A DNA stretch of 64,000 bases from NCBI GenBank assembly GCA_020831625.1, contig JAFIGD010000004.1, forward strand, positions 62,001 through 126,000. Reading direction: 5' to 3'. Under the pieces are notes generated by a model. That model saw only the letters and a program-made list of their open reading frames with translations. It searched no databases and was not told the DNA's origin. The stretch's first letter is position 1, and each line of letters opens with the position of its first letter. The translations under genes were made by a program, and so were the position numbers. Below are positions 10,393-20,858 of this stretch, piece after piece. Origin of the DNA: Verrucomicrobiota bacterium. GTDB taxonomy: Bacteria; Verrucomicrobiota; Kiritimatiellia; SS1-B-03-39; UBA6053.

Positions 10393-10422
10393 CGTTCTCT
10401 TTCAAAATTCAGGAATCTCAAA

Positions 10423-13400
10423 ATGAAAAACCGCCTTAAACCAGCTTGGATGCGTTACACGACATACACACTTATCTGGGCTCATGTTCAGGTTCCGCTT
10501 TTGGCACAGCTTCCGGTTGGCGAATCCGTATCGCACGGTCAGGCGCGGTTTCATCGCGAAGGTGCTTCGCTGGTGGTGAGTCAGGATACCGACCGCCTGA
10601 TCGTCAACTGGGATTCGTTTTCCGTGGGCGGCGGGCACCAGGTTCGTTTTGATATGCCGGGCTCCGGGTCGGCGGCTTTGAACCGGGTGCTGGGCGGGTC
10701 ACAGTCCATGATCGACGGGGTCTTGCAGGCGAACGGACGATTGTTTTTGGTGAATCCGCAGGGCATTGTGGTTGGACCCGGCGGGGTGGTGCGCGCTCAC
10801 AGTTTTGTGGGCAGTGGTTTGAATCTTTCGGATGCGGATTTTCTGGGCGGCGGGGATTTGCGCTTTGCGGGCGGAAGCGGTGCGGTGGTGAATTTGGGCC
10901 GTATTGAAGCCTTGGGAGGGGATGTGTTTCTGGTGGGCGGCTCGGTGCGCAACAGCGGCACCGTCACCGCCCCGGGAAGCGTGGGCCTGGCGGCGGGCAG
11001 CGATGTCCTGATTCGTCCCTCCGGCGAAGAGCGGATTTTTGTGAGCGCGGGGGCGGAGACCGGCGTGATGGTGGATCACACCGGCACCATCCGCGCGGGC
11101 AATGCGGAATTCAAGAGTTACGGCAGCGCTTACACGGCGGCGATGAACCTCAGTGGATTGGTGGAGGCCGGACGAATTAGTGGTTCCGCCGGCCAGGGGG
11201 ATGCCGCCATCTCGGGTGAATTGCGTTCCGAGGGCGGGGATGGGGAAATTGCCATAACCGCCGCCCGCCTGGATGTGCGGGACACCACGCGGATCGCCGC
11301 AGTGCGGGCGGACGGCAGCGGGGGACGGATCCGGATCGGCGGGGGCTATCAGGGAATGGACGCCGACCTGATCAACGCGGACATGGTTTATGTGGCTGAA
11401 GGCGCGCTGCTTTCCGCCGACGGACTGGAAGCGGGCCGGGGCGGTGAGATTATTGTCTGGTCGGATGACACGACCCGGTTTTATGGTGAGTTGAGCGCCC
11501 GGGGCGGTGAGCTGGACGGTGACGGCGGTTTTGCCGAGGTTTCCGGCAAGCGGCATCTGGATTTTCGGGGAACTGTCAATTTACTTGGCGGCGGCGATGG
11601 GGAAGCAGGTACGTTGCTGCTCGACCCCACGGATTTGCTGATTACTGGCACGGTGGCCGTGGACACGGATGTAACGGCGGCGACCCCCTTCCAGCCGAGT
11701 ACGCCCGGCGCGAGTTCGCTGTTGAGTTATGACTCGCTGACCAATGCCCTGAATTTGGGCAATGTAACTGTGCGCACCTTAGATGACGGTGGCTCCGGCA
11801 CGGGAATGATCACCTTCGGGGTGGATGCCACTGATGATTTCAGTATTCCGATTCTGTCAAACAGGTCTTTAACGCTGGAGGCATGGGGCAATTTGGTAAT
11901 TAATGCAGATATTGACTTATTTCAGGGTCTCTTACATCTATATTCCGGTACCAGCGGAACCGGCGGTGACATTATCTTTAATAATCAGCCAACACTACGA
12001 GCAGGCAGCCAAATCAATGTTTATGCTGGGAATACGACCGCAGGTATTCAAAACGGTTTCGGTCGCCTTTATATGCCAGAGGGGGTGGTATTTGATACGT
12101 ACCGCTTAGAGGTGAATTCCGGGCGGGTTGCTGGAACCCGAAGTGAAGTTCAGATGGTGGGCTCTTTTTCAGCAACAGGTGAAAATCAGATCGTGTGGAA
12201 TAATACATCTGGCTTTGTTGCAAATCGTATGGAGCTTTTTCTGAGAGGTTTTGAGCAGGTGGAGTTTCTGACGCCGCTCCAATTAAGCTCTCAAATTGTG
12301 GCCATGGCCAACCGTATCGGCGTCATGGAAGACATGACCGTGGGATCTCAAATTTGGATGAACAGCTCCATGTATGCGGATCCAGACAGTGCACAGACGA
12401 CAACAAATTTGAGATTGGAAAATGCCGGTGCTATTTTGATCGACCCGTCTGTAACCTTTAAAGCAAACTCCGTTTTGTTGAATACGGGTATGGAGGGCGG
12501 CGTTCGACCAGATTTTCTGGCCAACTTGGAACCCTTCGTGATACCTGATCCCACAACTGCATCCTTTAATCGGATTCATATTGAAGGGTTTGATTTGTTC
12601 GACCCTCTATTATCAGGTGGAGCTTATTCCCGTTGGGAAAATTCTTCCTTAATGATTCTGGCTAACGATATTCGTATTCCTGCCGGAATCGAAACCCTGG
12701 CAAGTGACACGCAATTTCGTTTGCAAGCGGCTGCGTATGTTCCCGGTATTCACCAAAGTGGGGTTGGTTATATTGACTTCAGGGACATTACGGATTTACA
12801 CCCGCATTTAGCGGGAATCGGATGGACAATTCTCTATTCCGGTAAAAAGCCGGCGGCAGATGGCGGCGGTCGGGTCTCGTTGGCGGATATTACCTACGGG
12901 GCACCAGGCGGTGTTGTAGCCGAATTTGTTTACATCGATGGATTTTCAAATGTTGTGCTCGAGCGCGATATTGAGACGACGAACGCCCAACTTCGCGTGT
13001 TTGCCAATCAGATCGATGTTATGACAGATTCTTTAAAATCCGCGGGTGCTATTTTCCTTATTGCCGGTACTTATGCTCCAGAAGCGTTTGGTTTAGTGGG
13101 TCCTTATGATGCGGGATCTAATATTTTTGTGCGAACCGGAAATATTAATTTTTCACCGGATACTGTTTTAACAGCGAGATCGATCCAGCTCAATTCCGCC
13201 CAATTGCCCGGTGGGGGAGCACTTGCCAATTTTTCTGGGCCTAGGATTCAGTATTACGACAATACAAATATGTTTGATAGCATTGTGATGGCTGGAATGA
13301 ACCAAGTTGATTTCCACTTATTGGACTCCTTCGGCAACCCAATCTACGAGATGAACCATTCGGGCGCGTTGCAAGTCTTTTCAAATTCCTTGGATCTGTA

Positions 13401-16400
13401 TTTCGACACCTATCGTAATACTCAGGATTTAAATAATATCCATATGCAGTCGGTTAATTATTTGAGTTTGATGACAGGCGACGTCGGCGGAACGCGTTTC
13501 CATAACGCGGATGGTCAGACCACTGATGTTTTCATGACCTTTGACACTCAGAATATTGCGACTACTTCTGTTCGGTCTATAACGTTGACCAGTAGTTTGA
13601 ACTCTTTAGGTGAACGCGAGGATTTGAATTTGACGCTGTACACTCCCGGTGATCGTCCCATTCGTAATCTTGTTGTTCTTGGTTTTGGCAACACGAATTT
13701 AATCGCCGGGAATCCGGACCGAACGGTTGAATTTATGGCCAGGGCTGCATTGGCCAGTGAAGCTCGAAATTTGCGCACAATGAATATTGAGGTTTACGGA
13801 GATTTAATTTTCGATGGTTATTTTAATGCTGTAGAGTCTACGACCACTTTGGGCGATCCACTTGGAGTGACCTCTTCCATTTGGTTGTCCGCTTTCGATA
13901 ACGGACGAATCGAAACGCTGGGTGACAGCGTTGTTTCCACACCCCAAGGCTATTTGCGCTTGCTTGCCGATGGTGGTATTTTCTTAAACACAAATATAGA
14001 GGAACTGCGGTTGGCCCGGGGCGGGCTCGGCGATGTCATCATTAACGAGCGGGACAGTCTGTTCGTAACCACATTCGGTAATGCGGCTGACACCGGCAAT
14101 CTGGTCATTGCCGCTCAGGGCGATATTTTGATTGATGGCAATATCAGTCGGGCCGGTGGAGATGTTTTCTTACTGGCCGATGCGGACCGCAGCGCCATTT
14201 TCGGCGCGGGCACGGGCGGAGCGGATGGCACTGGCGCAATCCTGGGTGGCTTGAGCAATGTCGGGTTATTGCCTAATTTCCAACGTGTTTTTGTTGCGAA
14301 CAGTGACTTCACCGTGACGTACAATGGCTCCATCGCCGGCCCCAACGGTACGGTGGTGTCGGCCGGAGATGTTTTTTATGGTTCGCTGAGCGAGAATGAT
14401 CTCAACATCGGTAACTTCACCGGCATGACTTCCGGTGGCGAGCAGGTCTGGGCGATCCGTGGCTATACGACGAGTAACAGCATTCGTTTGGATGAGCCGG
14501 TCGGCCTGATTTCGCCGACGCTTCTGCAGGATTACAATTCGCTGGGACTGGGGAACGATATCCTTTTCGACTATGGTGCGGGCCTTGTCAGTTTCTCGGC
14601 GGATGTCATTGGATCAGATACCCCGGTGGATACGAGCATTGATAAGTTCGGCAATCCTACCGGCGCTATTGGTTCCGGCGCCACACTGAACATGTCGGGG
14701 CAGTGGTACACCCGTCCACTGGCGGATATCGTGGTTTCGGATACCTGGGTGGTGCGGGCGAACACGCCGCTGATCAACTCCGTCAATGGTAATGTGGTGC
14801 TCAGCTCCGGTTATCAGTCGGAATGGTACGAGACCTTTGCCGGCTCCGGCGTCGGTGCCCCGGCGGATCTTTTCCTGCGGCAGAATACGAATAACAGTTT
14901 CGAGACGATAACGCCGGATGATTTTGTCTATAACAGCATGCGGCTGAACGCGAGTGCTGGCAATATTTTCGCCGCCGGATTCCGGGACATCATTGTGCAG
15001 AATGCGGCATCGCTTTCGGCTAACAACGATGGTGAGATCACACTCTGGGCGGCCCGGGACGTGCGTTTGGAAGCCGATGCGATCGCCTCGAATCTCTCCA
15101 CCCTCAACCTGATCGGTGGCGGGGTGGTGACCAACCGCCGGGCGGATGAAACCTACGCCACTCTGAGCGTGCCCAATCTGATTGCCACCGCTGGCATTGC
15201 GGTGGATTTGCAGGGCGAATTCGATGGCGTTTCCGGCGGCTTGAACGATGCCACCTACTGGGCGGATCTCACGTTGGCGGCGATCGCGGAGCTGGATTTG
15301 GACGGTGGCTTGGGTGCAGGGTTTGCGCATCGTGATTTTGTCATCCGTGATTTGTCCGGCGATCTCACGGTCCAAACGCACGAGAATCAGCAGTACATCC
15401 GCGATGATTTGGATGGCGACTTCCGGGTGGTGGGCTATCCCGTCAGTTCCGGGGTGATTTGGGACGGGATCGTAACTTCCGGCAGCAACAACGACGGGAA
15501 TGTCTTTATCACGACGCAGATTGGGGACATGAATGTCGATGCACAGATCTTCGCCGATACGGGTGATGCCACTTTGATTTCGGCAGGCGCCATCCGCCGC
15601 AGTCTGGGCACCGACCCGACCACGGAAGACCGGATCACGGCCAACACCATCTTCCTCGACGCCCAGACCTTTATCGGCACCGGCGACGCCGAGCGCATTT
15701 TGACCGATGGCAACCGGATCGAATTCACCGCCACAGAAGATGTCTGGCTGAGTGAGCTGAACGACGTGACGCTGGCCGGCAGCACGGAAGGCGCCTCCAG
15801 GATTGATTTTGAAACGGAAGACGGGGACGGCAGCGTTACCCTGGAGCAGGTGCGCACGGGCAGCGGCAGCATTCGGATCGCGGCGGGCATGGATGCCAGC
15901 GGCGGCAATATTCTCGACGGCCTCGCGGCCGAGCTGGGCAGCGGTACGGATGACCTCAACAGCGCCGCCCTGAACCTGGCCACCACCGGGGATCTGATTT
16001 TGGAAGCCGGCGGCAGCATCGGCGGCGATGGCGGCAGTATCGATTCCCTGCAGGTGCATGGCGCAACGGTCACAGCCACAACGCTGGGCACCGGAGCCGA
16101 GGAAGGAATTTACCTCACGATCTTGGATACGGCCGGGGGCGTGAATGTTGCCGGCCCCGCCGTTCAGATTAACTCGGGCCGCAACATCGACATCACCGCC
16201 CGGGAAAGCACCACCGGCGGGACCGGCAGTCTGAGCACCGCCGGCATAGTGACCAGCGACAGCGGCGGGTACATTCGCCTGGCGGCTGACCGCAATGTGT
16301 TGATTTCGCATGACATCACCGCCGGGAACGCCAGCGGGACCGCGGCCCCGGGCGCGGGAAATATCGTGCTGCGTTCCGGCATCGGCGGCACCAGCGGCAG

Positions 16401-19400
16401 CTTGAACATCTTTGCGCCGGTCACATCGGAAATGGATGGCGAGATCAACCTACTCGGTTTACAGGATGTGAACCTGAACGGGGCTATGACCACTGCCGCA
16501 GGCAGCGTCCTGGTGGAATCGCTCACGGGCGACATCCGCAGCAGTTTCGGCGGGATGGTCACAGCCAACGATGCGAGCTTCCGGGCGTCTCAGGGGCAAA
16601 TCGGCACGGTGGAAGGTGTTGTGTTCACGGATGTAAATTTCCTGGTGGCGGAGAGCCTCGCTGATCAGTATTTCTATACCATTGGCCCGATGGAGTACAG
16701 CGCCCGCACCCTGGCAAACGGAAGGATTTCCCTGGAGAGTGAGATTGGAAGCATCACGGTGGGCGAGGTGGCAGTGGTCAGCACGCTGACGCCTTTGACC
16801 GGCGGCGTTCTGGCTCCCGGCGCCTTCGAACTCGACAGTGCCGCCTGGGGCCATGGTGTGCGCGCCAACGGCACCGGGGAGGTGAACCTGATCAGTGCGG
16901 ACGACTTGATTCTCAATCAGGATGTGACCAGCGGCAGCGGGAATATTCTGGCGGAAGCATCCAGTAACATCATCTTTAACGGCGGCAGTCAGATGAATAC
17001 AACCGGCAACGTTGAGGGGATCGCTGACAGCGGAGCCATCATCGACAACAGCGGTTCGGCGACAAGTGTCCAGATCGTTGCCGACCGGGCAATTCTGACG
17101 GCGGCCACCGGCATTGGCAGTGGCGCGATGTTTGCCGCGGGCAATCTGGGCACCGATGTCAATACACTGGGCGGCACAGTCACCGGCACCGGTGATGTCA
17201 ATATCTACGAAGTCGATGGCGTCACTCTGGCCGATGTTTCCGTCACGGACGGCAGTTTCCGTCTGGAAACCGGCGGGCTGATCGATCAAGAGCCGGGTGC
17301 TGGCTTCCTCGTCAATGGAGTGGGCAGCGAAGTGGAACTCGACACCACCCGCGCAACTCTCGGACACGCGTTGATCGCTGAAAGTGGCGGCAACCTGAAC
17401 CTGTCGACCGCAGATATCGCCGGCGATTACATTATCACCAGCACGGGCGAAGTCATCATGAACGGCGATCACAACATCGCCCGCGACTTCATTGTCGGCA
17501 CCGACGGCTTCCGTCTGGCCGGCGGTGACAGCACCGTCGGGGGAGAGTTTCAGGTGACGGGGACCTTAACCGTTGATGCGGGTCTGTTGACCCTCACCGT
17601 ATATGGTGTGAGCAATGTGGCGTCCGAAGGCGGGCTGAATGTGATAAACGAGTTAATCACCGAAGCCGGGGGCGTGGCCACCATTACCGCACGGTTTGAC
17701 GATCCTGATTTTGATTTGGCCGGCATCCTCAATCAGCTCCCTGGCAATCTGGATCTGAGCGGGGTGACCGAATATGTGGTCAACCTGCGTGGAGAAACGA
17801 CGACCTTCACCCCTGCTGAATTCGTGGATGCCAACGCGGTGGTGCTGACAAATCAGTCACAGAATCAAATCCGCAACCTGATCGTTCGCACCGGCAACGA
17901 CACTCCTGGAAGCACCAGTTCGGTCACCCGCGACTATAACCTTGTTCAGAGTGGCGCCGTTTCGACCGGTACCGCCGACCTGACCATCAACGCGGTTCGC
18001 GCGGTGGGCGAATCCGCACCCGGTGCGCCCTTCACACCTGGACTCGCGGGCGGCATCGGCAACACCTGGACAGACGGTACGAACACATTCGATGAAACGA
18101 TGGGTTCCACGATTACCCTGGACGGGGCCAACAGCTTCGGACGCATCAGCATTCGGGATGCGACGCAGACCGTGATCCGGGAAACCGGCGATGTGTTGCT
18201 CGGCCTGGTGAACGTGTTTGGCGACTTCGCCGCCCAGAGTGACAGCGGCGACGTGATCGTCACCGACGGCGCTCAGATCACTGCCAACAACGGAAGCACG
18301 ATTACGTATCAGTCTGACAGCGGTAATATCGTGCAGCAAAGCGCGGACGGCCTGACGCAGACCTCCGGCTTGGTCGTCCTTGACGCCAGCGACGACGCGG
18401 GCAGCTCAACCCAGCGGATGGACCTGGACGCGGGCGATCTGCGCTTCGCGACCGGCGGCGACTTATACGTCGACGAAGTGGTCGGCGACCTCAACGCGGC
18501 CGGAACCTCCGGCGGCGAAACCGACATCCTGCTTTCGGTTGCGGACCGCGAACTGACTGTGACGGCCGTCGACGGCCAGAACGGCATCGTCTCCAGTGGC
18601 GATGTCCGCCTGACCGCTGACAATATGGACCTGATCAACGTGGTGGACGCCGACGGCCGGCGGGTGACGCTGGTGCAACTCACCGACGGCCGTGAAGTGA
18701 CCCTCGGTAACGAGGTTGCCGGAACGCTTTCCTTGACGCAGGCCGAGATCAATCAGATCACAGCGCTGACGCTGCAAGTCGGTAACAACGACAGCGGCAC
18801 GCAGACCGTGGTGGGCGTGCTCGACTACAGCGGCGCGGTCCCGAACCTGGTGCTCATCAGCGGCGGGGACATCAACAGCGACGGCACCGGCAGTCTGCGC
18901 GGCCAGAACCTGGCCCTCAGCGCGGTGAACATCGACCTGTTCAACGGCGATGACACCACCCACGACGGCAACCTCATTCTCGGCAGCCTGGCCATCGTGG
19001 CCAGCGGCACAAACGTGGCCTTCAAACAGGGCACCGACGACAGCAACGGCGCCCTGAACATCGGCAGCGTCGACGGTCTGGTGGGCATCACCGCCTCCGG
19101 GGCGTATGTGTACCTGAACACCAGCGGCCTGATCACCCAGAGCGCGGATGCCAACGTCACCGTGGACAGCCTGGAACTCGACACCACCCGGAACACCGGG
19201 ATCGGCAACGCGGTGGTCACCACCGCTGGCGGGTACAGTCTGCAGGACTCTTTGGTGCAGGGCAGCTTCACACTCAACGCCGCCGGTGACATCGTCATCG
19301 ACGGAGTGGTGGTGACAGTGGGCGACCTCAACCTCACCGCCGACAGCATCACCGTGGACAGCACGGGGAACATCGTCGGCGGCGACCTCAACGTGGTCGG

Positions 19401-20856
19401 GGTCTGGACGAACAACGGCGACATGACGGTGCTGGGTCAGAGCAATCTGGATCCGAGCGACGTGGACCTGATCAACGCGGTGCTCGTACTCAACGGCAGC
19501 ACTGCGGAGATCTACGCCCACGGCACGAACCCTGACTTTGATTTGGCCAGCATGATCGCGGAGATCACCGCCCTGGATCCGAGCATCGAAACCGTCCGCG
19601 TGGACCTGCGGAGTGATCTCTTCACGCAGGACACCACGGTGGTGAACGTGGACGCCATTCTGCTGGAGAACGCCGACAACACCGTCGCCAACGAACTGCG
19701 GGTGCGCACCGGCGGCAATGTGCCGACCACCCTGGAGCAGACGACCCGCGACTACAACCTGGTGCAAACTGCGGCCATCGACACCGACGGCCGCGACCTG
19801 CTGGTCAACGCGGCCACGGGAGCCAACCACACCGGCGTATTGAGTCCGTATGACAACTCGCTGCTCAACGGCGGGGAAGGTTCGACGATTACGCTGGATC
19901 AGGAAGGGAACCGTTTTGGCCTCATCCGGATTCGGGATGCGTCTGACACCGTCCTGCGCAGTGCTGAGACCCTGATTCTCGGCGAAAGCGTGGTGCACGG
20001 ACACCTGGATATGGAGTCTGGTGAAGGCGATCTGGTGTTGGGCGCAAATAGAGACGGCAGTCCCGCAGAGGTGCAAATCTTCGGAGAATCCCGCTTCGTG
20101 GCGGTGGGCTCCGGCGGAAACATCCTGGTTCCGGGGAATCTGCAACTCGGCGGCGACTCAATTTTCGCAGCGGGGATGGATCTTACGGTTGACTCCGGCG
20201 CATCGGTGGTCGGCGACGGCCTCGTGGTCATGGTGGTGGATGAAAACGCCGGACCTTTACCGGGCGATGGATGGTTCCGGAATTTCGGAACCATTGAGGG
20301 GCAAGGAGGAGTCATTGTATATGCGGTGGGCGGGCCCTCGGTGCCCGGAACGCATTTCCCGGTGCAAAACCAGGTGGAACTGGGCAGTCTGATCGGCCTG
20401 GCGACGCTGGATCCGAACCTTTTGGCAAAGTACGGGGTGAGTTACAGCGAAGGCGGGGTGGCGCACGGACCCGGATTTGCCGGGGCATATCTGGCCGGAA
20501 ACGGATTTGCGCCTATGGGCAGCGGGATCTGGTACAAGCTCACGCCGCAACTTCAGCCTGTGCCGGTCGTGGATACGGCCATTTCGCGCCGAGGGGGCGT
20601 GGAGTGGGGGACACCGGAGCTGCCCTGGTTGTTGCCCTTCCACATGGAGCGGTACTGGGACTGGGCCGGAGAGCGTGAGTTTGACTGGTTCTATTCGATC
20701 CGAACCGAACCCGGCGAATGGTTGGACTATTTGGAACGGCGGTATTTACGCCAACGGTCTTTTATCAACCGCCCGGCCTCGGACAGTGGTCAGGGGGACC
20801 GCCCAATCGAAGCGGTGGAAGACACTGACAACCCTGAACTTGCGTTTGGAGAATAA
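10423..20856 (+). CDS. giant two-partner secretion exoprotein (TpsA, filamentous haemagglutinin-like)
   Basis: A 3477-residue secreted protein. Residues 1-29 look like a signal peptide ending LLAQ. Residues about 30-275 form the TPS secretion domain, with NRVLGGSQSMIDG and NPQGIVVG (111-118) as in haemagglutinin N-termini. The rest is Gly/Ser/Thr/Asn-rich beta-helix-type repeat (phrases such as LAADRNVLISHDITAG), and I found no cysteine, as expected for TpsA passengers. Codons for residues about 486-1190 are clearly AT-richer than the flanks, and residues about 2283-2640 and 2900-3206 are related copies. No outer-membrane barrel is present, so export should use the TpsB protein encoded 2 nt downstream. 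AGGA lies 8 nt before the ATG. Adhesion is the usual function but is not shown here. Confidence 0.93.
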   Translation: MKNRLKPAWMRYTTYTLIWAHVQVPLLAQLPVGESVSHGQARFHREGASLVVSQDTDRLIVNWDSFSVGGGHQVRFDMPGSGSAALNRVLGGSQSMIDGVLQANGRLFLVNPQGIVVGPGGVVRAHSFVGSGLNLSDADFLGGGDLRFAGGSGAVVNLGRIEALGGDVFLVGGSVRNSGTVTAPGSVGLAAGSDVLIRPSGEERIFVSAGAETGVMVDHTGTIRAGNAEFKSYGSAYTAAMNLSGLVEAGRISGSAGQGDAAISGELRSEGGDGEIAITAARLDVRDTTRIAAVRADGSGGRIRIGGGYQGMDADLINADMVYVAEGALLSADGLEAGRGGEIIVWSDDTTRFYGELSARGGELDGDGGFAEVSGKRHLDFRGTVNLLGGGDGEAGTLLLDPTDLLITGTVAVDTDVTAATPFQPSTPGASSLLSYDSLTNALNLGNVTVRTLDDGGSGTGMITFGVDATDDFSIPILSNRSLTLEAWGNLVINADIDLFQGLLHLYSGTSGTGGDIIFNNQPTLRAGSQINVYAGNTTAGIQNGFGRLYMPEGVVFDTYRLEVNSGRVAGTRSEVQMVGSFSATGENQIVWNNTSGFVANRMELFLRGFEQVEFLTPLQLSSQIVAMANRIGVMEDMTVGSQIWMNSSMYADPDSAQTTTNLRLENAGAILIDPSVTFKANSVLLNTGMEGGVRPDFLANLEPFVIPDPTTASFNRIHIEGFDLFDPLLSGGAYSRWENSSLMILANDIRIPAGIETLASDTQFRLQAAAYVPGIHQSGVGYIDFRDITDLHPHLAGIGWTILYSGKKPAADGGGRVSLADITYGAPGGVVAEFVYIDGFSNVVLERDIETTNAQLRVFANQIDVMTDSLKSAGAIFLIAGTYAPEAFGLVGPYDAGSNIFVRTGNINFSPDTVLTARSIQLNSAQLPGGGALANFSGPRIQYYDNTNMFDSIVMAGMNQVDFHLLDSFGNPIYEMNHSGALQVFSNSLDLYFDTYRNTQDLNNIHMQSVNYLSLMTGDVGGTRFHNADGQTTDVFMTFDTQNIATTSVRSITLTSSLNSLGEREDLNLTLYTPGDRPIRNLVVLGFGNTNLIAGNPDRTVEFMARAALASEARNLRTMNIEVYGDLIFDGYFNAVESTTTLGDPLGVTSSIWLSAFDNGRIETLGDSVVSTPQGYLRLLADGGIFLNTNIEELRLARGGLGDVIINERDSLFVTTFGNAADTGNLVIAAQGDILIDGNISRAGGDVFLLADADRSAIFGAGTGGADGTGAILGGLSNVGLLPNFQRVFVANSDFTVTYNGSIAGPNGTVVSAGDVFYGSLSENDLNIGNFTGMTSGGEQVWAIRGYTTSNSIRLDEPVGLISPTLLQDYNSLGLGNDILFDYGAGLVSFSADVIGSDTPVDTSIDKFGNPTGAIGSGATLNMSGQWYTRPLADIVVSDTWVVRANTPLINSVNGNVVLSSGYQSEWYETFAGSGVGAPADLFLRQNTNNSFETITPDDFVYNSMRLNASAGNIFAAGFRDIIVQNAASLSANNDGEITLWAARDVRLEADAIASNLSTLNLIGGGVVTNRRADETYATLSVPNLIATAGIAVDLQGEFDGVSGGLNDATYWADLTLAAIAELDLDGGLGAGFAHRDFVIRDLSGDLTVQTHENQQYIRDDLDGDFRVVGYPVSSGVIWDGIVTSGSNNDGNVFITTQIGDMNVDAQIFADTGDATLISAGAIRRSLGTDPTTEDRITANTIFLDAQTFIGTGDAERILTDGNRIEFTATEDVWLSELNDVTLAGSTEGASRIDFETEDGDGSVTLEQVRTGSGSIRIAAGMDASGGNILDGLAAELGSGTDDLNSAALNLATTGDLILEAGGSIGGDGGSIDSLQVHGATVTATTLGTGAEEGIYLTILDTAGGVNVAGPAVQINSGRNIDITARESTTGGTGSLSTAGIVTSDSGGYIRLAADRNVLISHDITAGNASGTAAPGAGNIVLRSGIGGTSGSLNIFAPVTSEMDGEINLLGLQDVNLNGAMTTAAGSVLVESLTGDIRSSFGGMVTANDASFRASQGQIGTVEGVVFTDVNFLVAESLADQYFYTIGPMEYSARTLANGRISLESEIGSITVGEVAVVSTLTPLTGGVLAPGAFELDSAAWGHGVRANGTGEVNLISADDLILNQDVTSGSGNILAEASSNIIFNGGSQMNTTGNVEGIADSGAIIDNSGSATSVQIVADRAILTAATGIGSGAMFAAGNLGTDVNTLGGTVTGTGDVNIYEVDGVTLADVSVTDGSFRLETGGLIDQEPGAGFLVNGVGSEVELDTTRATLGHALIAESGGNLNLSTADIAGDYIITSTGEVIMNGDHNIARDFIVGTDGFRLAGGDSTVGGEFQVTGTLTVDAGLLTLTVYGVSNVASEGGLNVINELITEAGGVATITARFDDPDFDLAGILNQLPGNLDLSGVTEYVVNLRGETTTFTPAEFVDANAVVLTNQSQNQIRNLIVRTGNDTPGSTSSVTRDYNLVQSGAVSTGTADLTINAVRAVGESAPGAPFTPGLAGGIGNTWTDGTNTFDETMGSTITLDGANSFGRISIRDATQTVIRETGDVLLGLVNVFGDFAAQSDSGDVIVTDGAQITANNGSTITYQSDSGNIVQQSADGLTQTSGLVVLDASDDAGSSTQRMDLDAGDLRFATGGDLYVDEVVGDLNAAGTSGGETDILLSVADRELTVTAVDGQNGIVSSGDVRLTADNMDLINVVDADGRRVTLVQLTDGREVTLGNEVAGTLSLTQAEINQITALTLQVGNNDSGTQTVVGVLDYSGAVPNLVLISGGDINSDGTGSLRGQNLALSAVNIDLFNGDDTTHDGNLILGSLAIVASGTNVAFKQGTDDSNGALNIGSVDGLVGITASGAYVYLNTSGLITQSADANVTVDSLELDTTRNTGIGNAVVTTAGGYSLQDSLVQGSFTLNAAGDIVIDGVVVTVGDLNLTADSITVDSTGNIVGGDLNVVGVWTNNGDMTVLGQSNLDPSDVDLINAVLVLNGSTAEIYAHGTNPDFDLASMIAEITALDPSIETVRVDLRSDLFTQDTTVVNVDAILLENADNTVANELRVRTGGNVPTTLEQTTRDYNLVQTAAIDTDGRDLLVNAATGANHTGVLSPYDNSLLNGGEGSTITLDQEGNRFGLIRIRDASDTVLRSAETLILGESVVHGHLDMESGEGDLVLGANRDGSPAEVQIFGESRFVAVGSGGNILVPGNLQLGGDSIFAAGMDLTVDSGASVVGDGLVVMVVDENAGPLPGDGWFRNFGTIEGQGGVIVYAVGGPSVPGTHFPVQNQVELGSLIGLATLDPNLLAKYGVSYSEGGVAHGPGFAGAYLAGNGFAPMGSGIWYKLTPQLQPVPVVDTAISRRGGVEWGTPELPWLLPFHMERYWDWAGEREFDWFYSIRTEPGEWLDYLERRYLRQRSFINRPASDSGQGDRPIEAVEDTDNPELAFGE
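17270..20040 (+). repeat. diverged internal duplication in the TpsA passenger
   Basis: Two related segments, about 17270-18340 and 19120-20040, share in order: ELDTTRATLGHA / ELDTTRNTGIGNA, a DPDFDLAG / NPDFDLAS stretch, VTRDYNLVQSGAV / TTRDYNLVQTAAI, and GSTITLDGANSFGRISIRDA / GSTITLDQEGNRFGLIRIRDA. The boundaries are approximate. Confidence 0.75.
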
Positions 20857-20858
20857 TC

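Larger units (their letters stand above)
10117..10422. other. intergenic divergent promoter region
   Basis: This 306-nt AT-rich stretch separates upp (minus) from the giant exoprotein gene (plus). It holds a perfect 11-bp inverted repeat and a TATAAT box, listed separately. Apart from those I see no convincing gene or structured RNA in it. Confidence 0.7.

Noticed and set aside
14614-16311. Minus-strand frame of 565 codons within the exoprotein gene
   Set aside because: Shadow of the tpsA reading frame; composition explained by GC-rich third codon positions.
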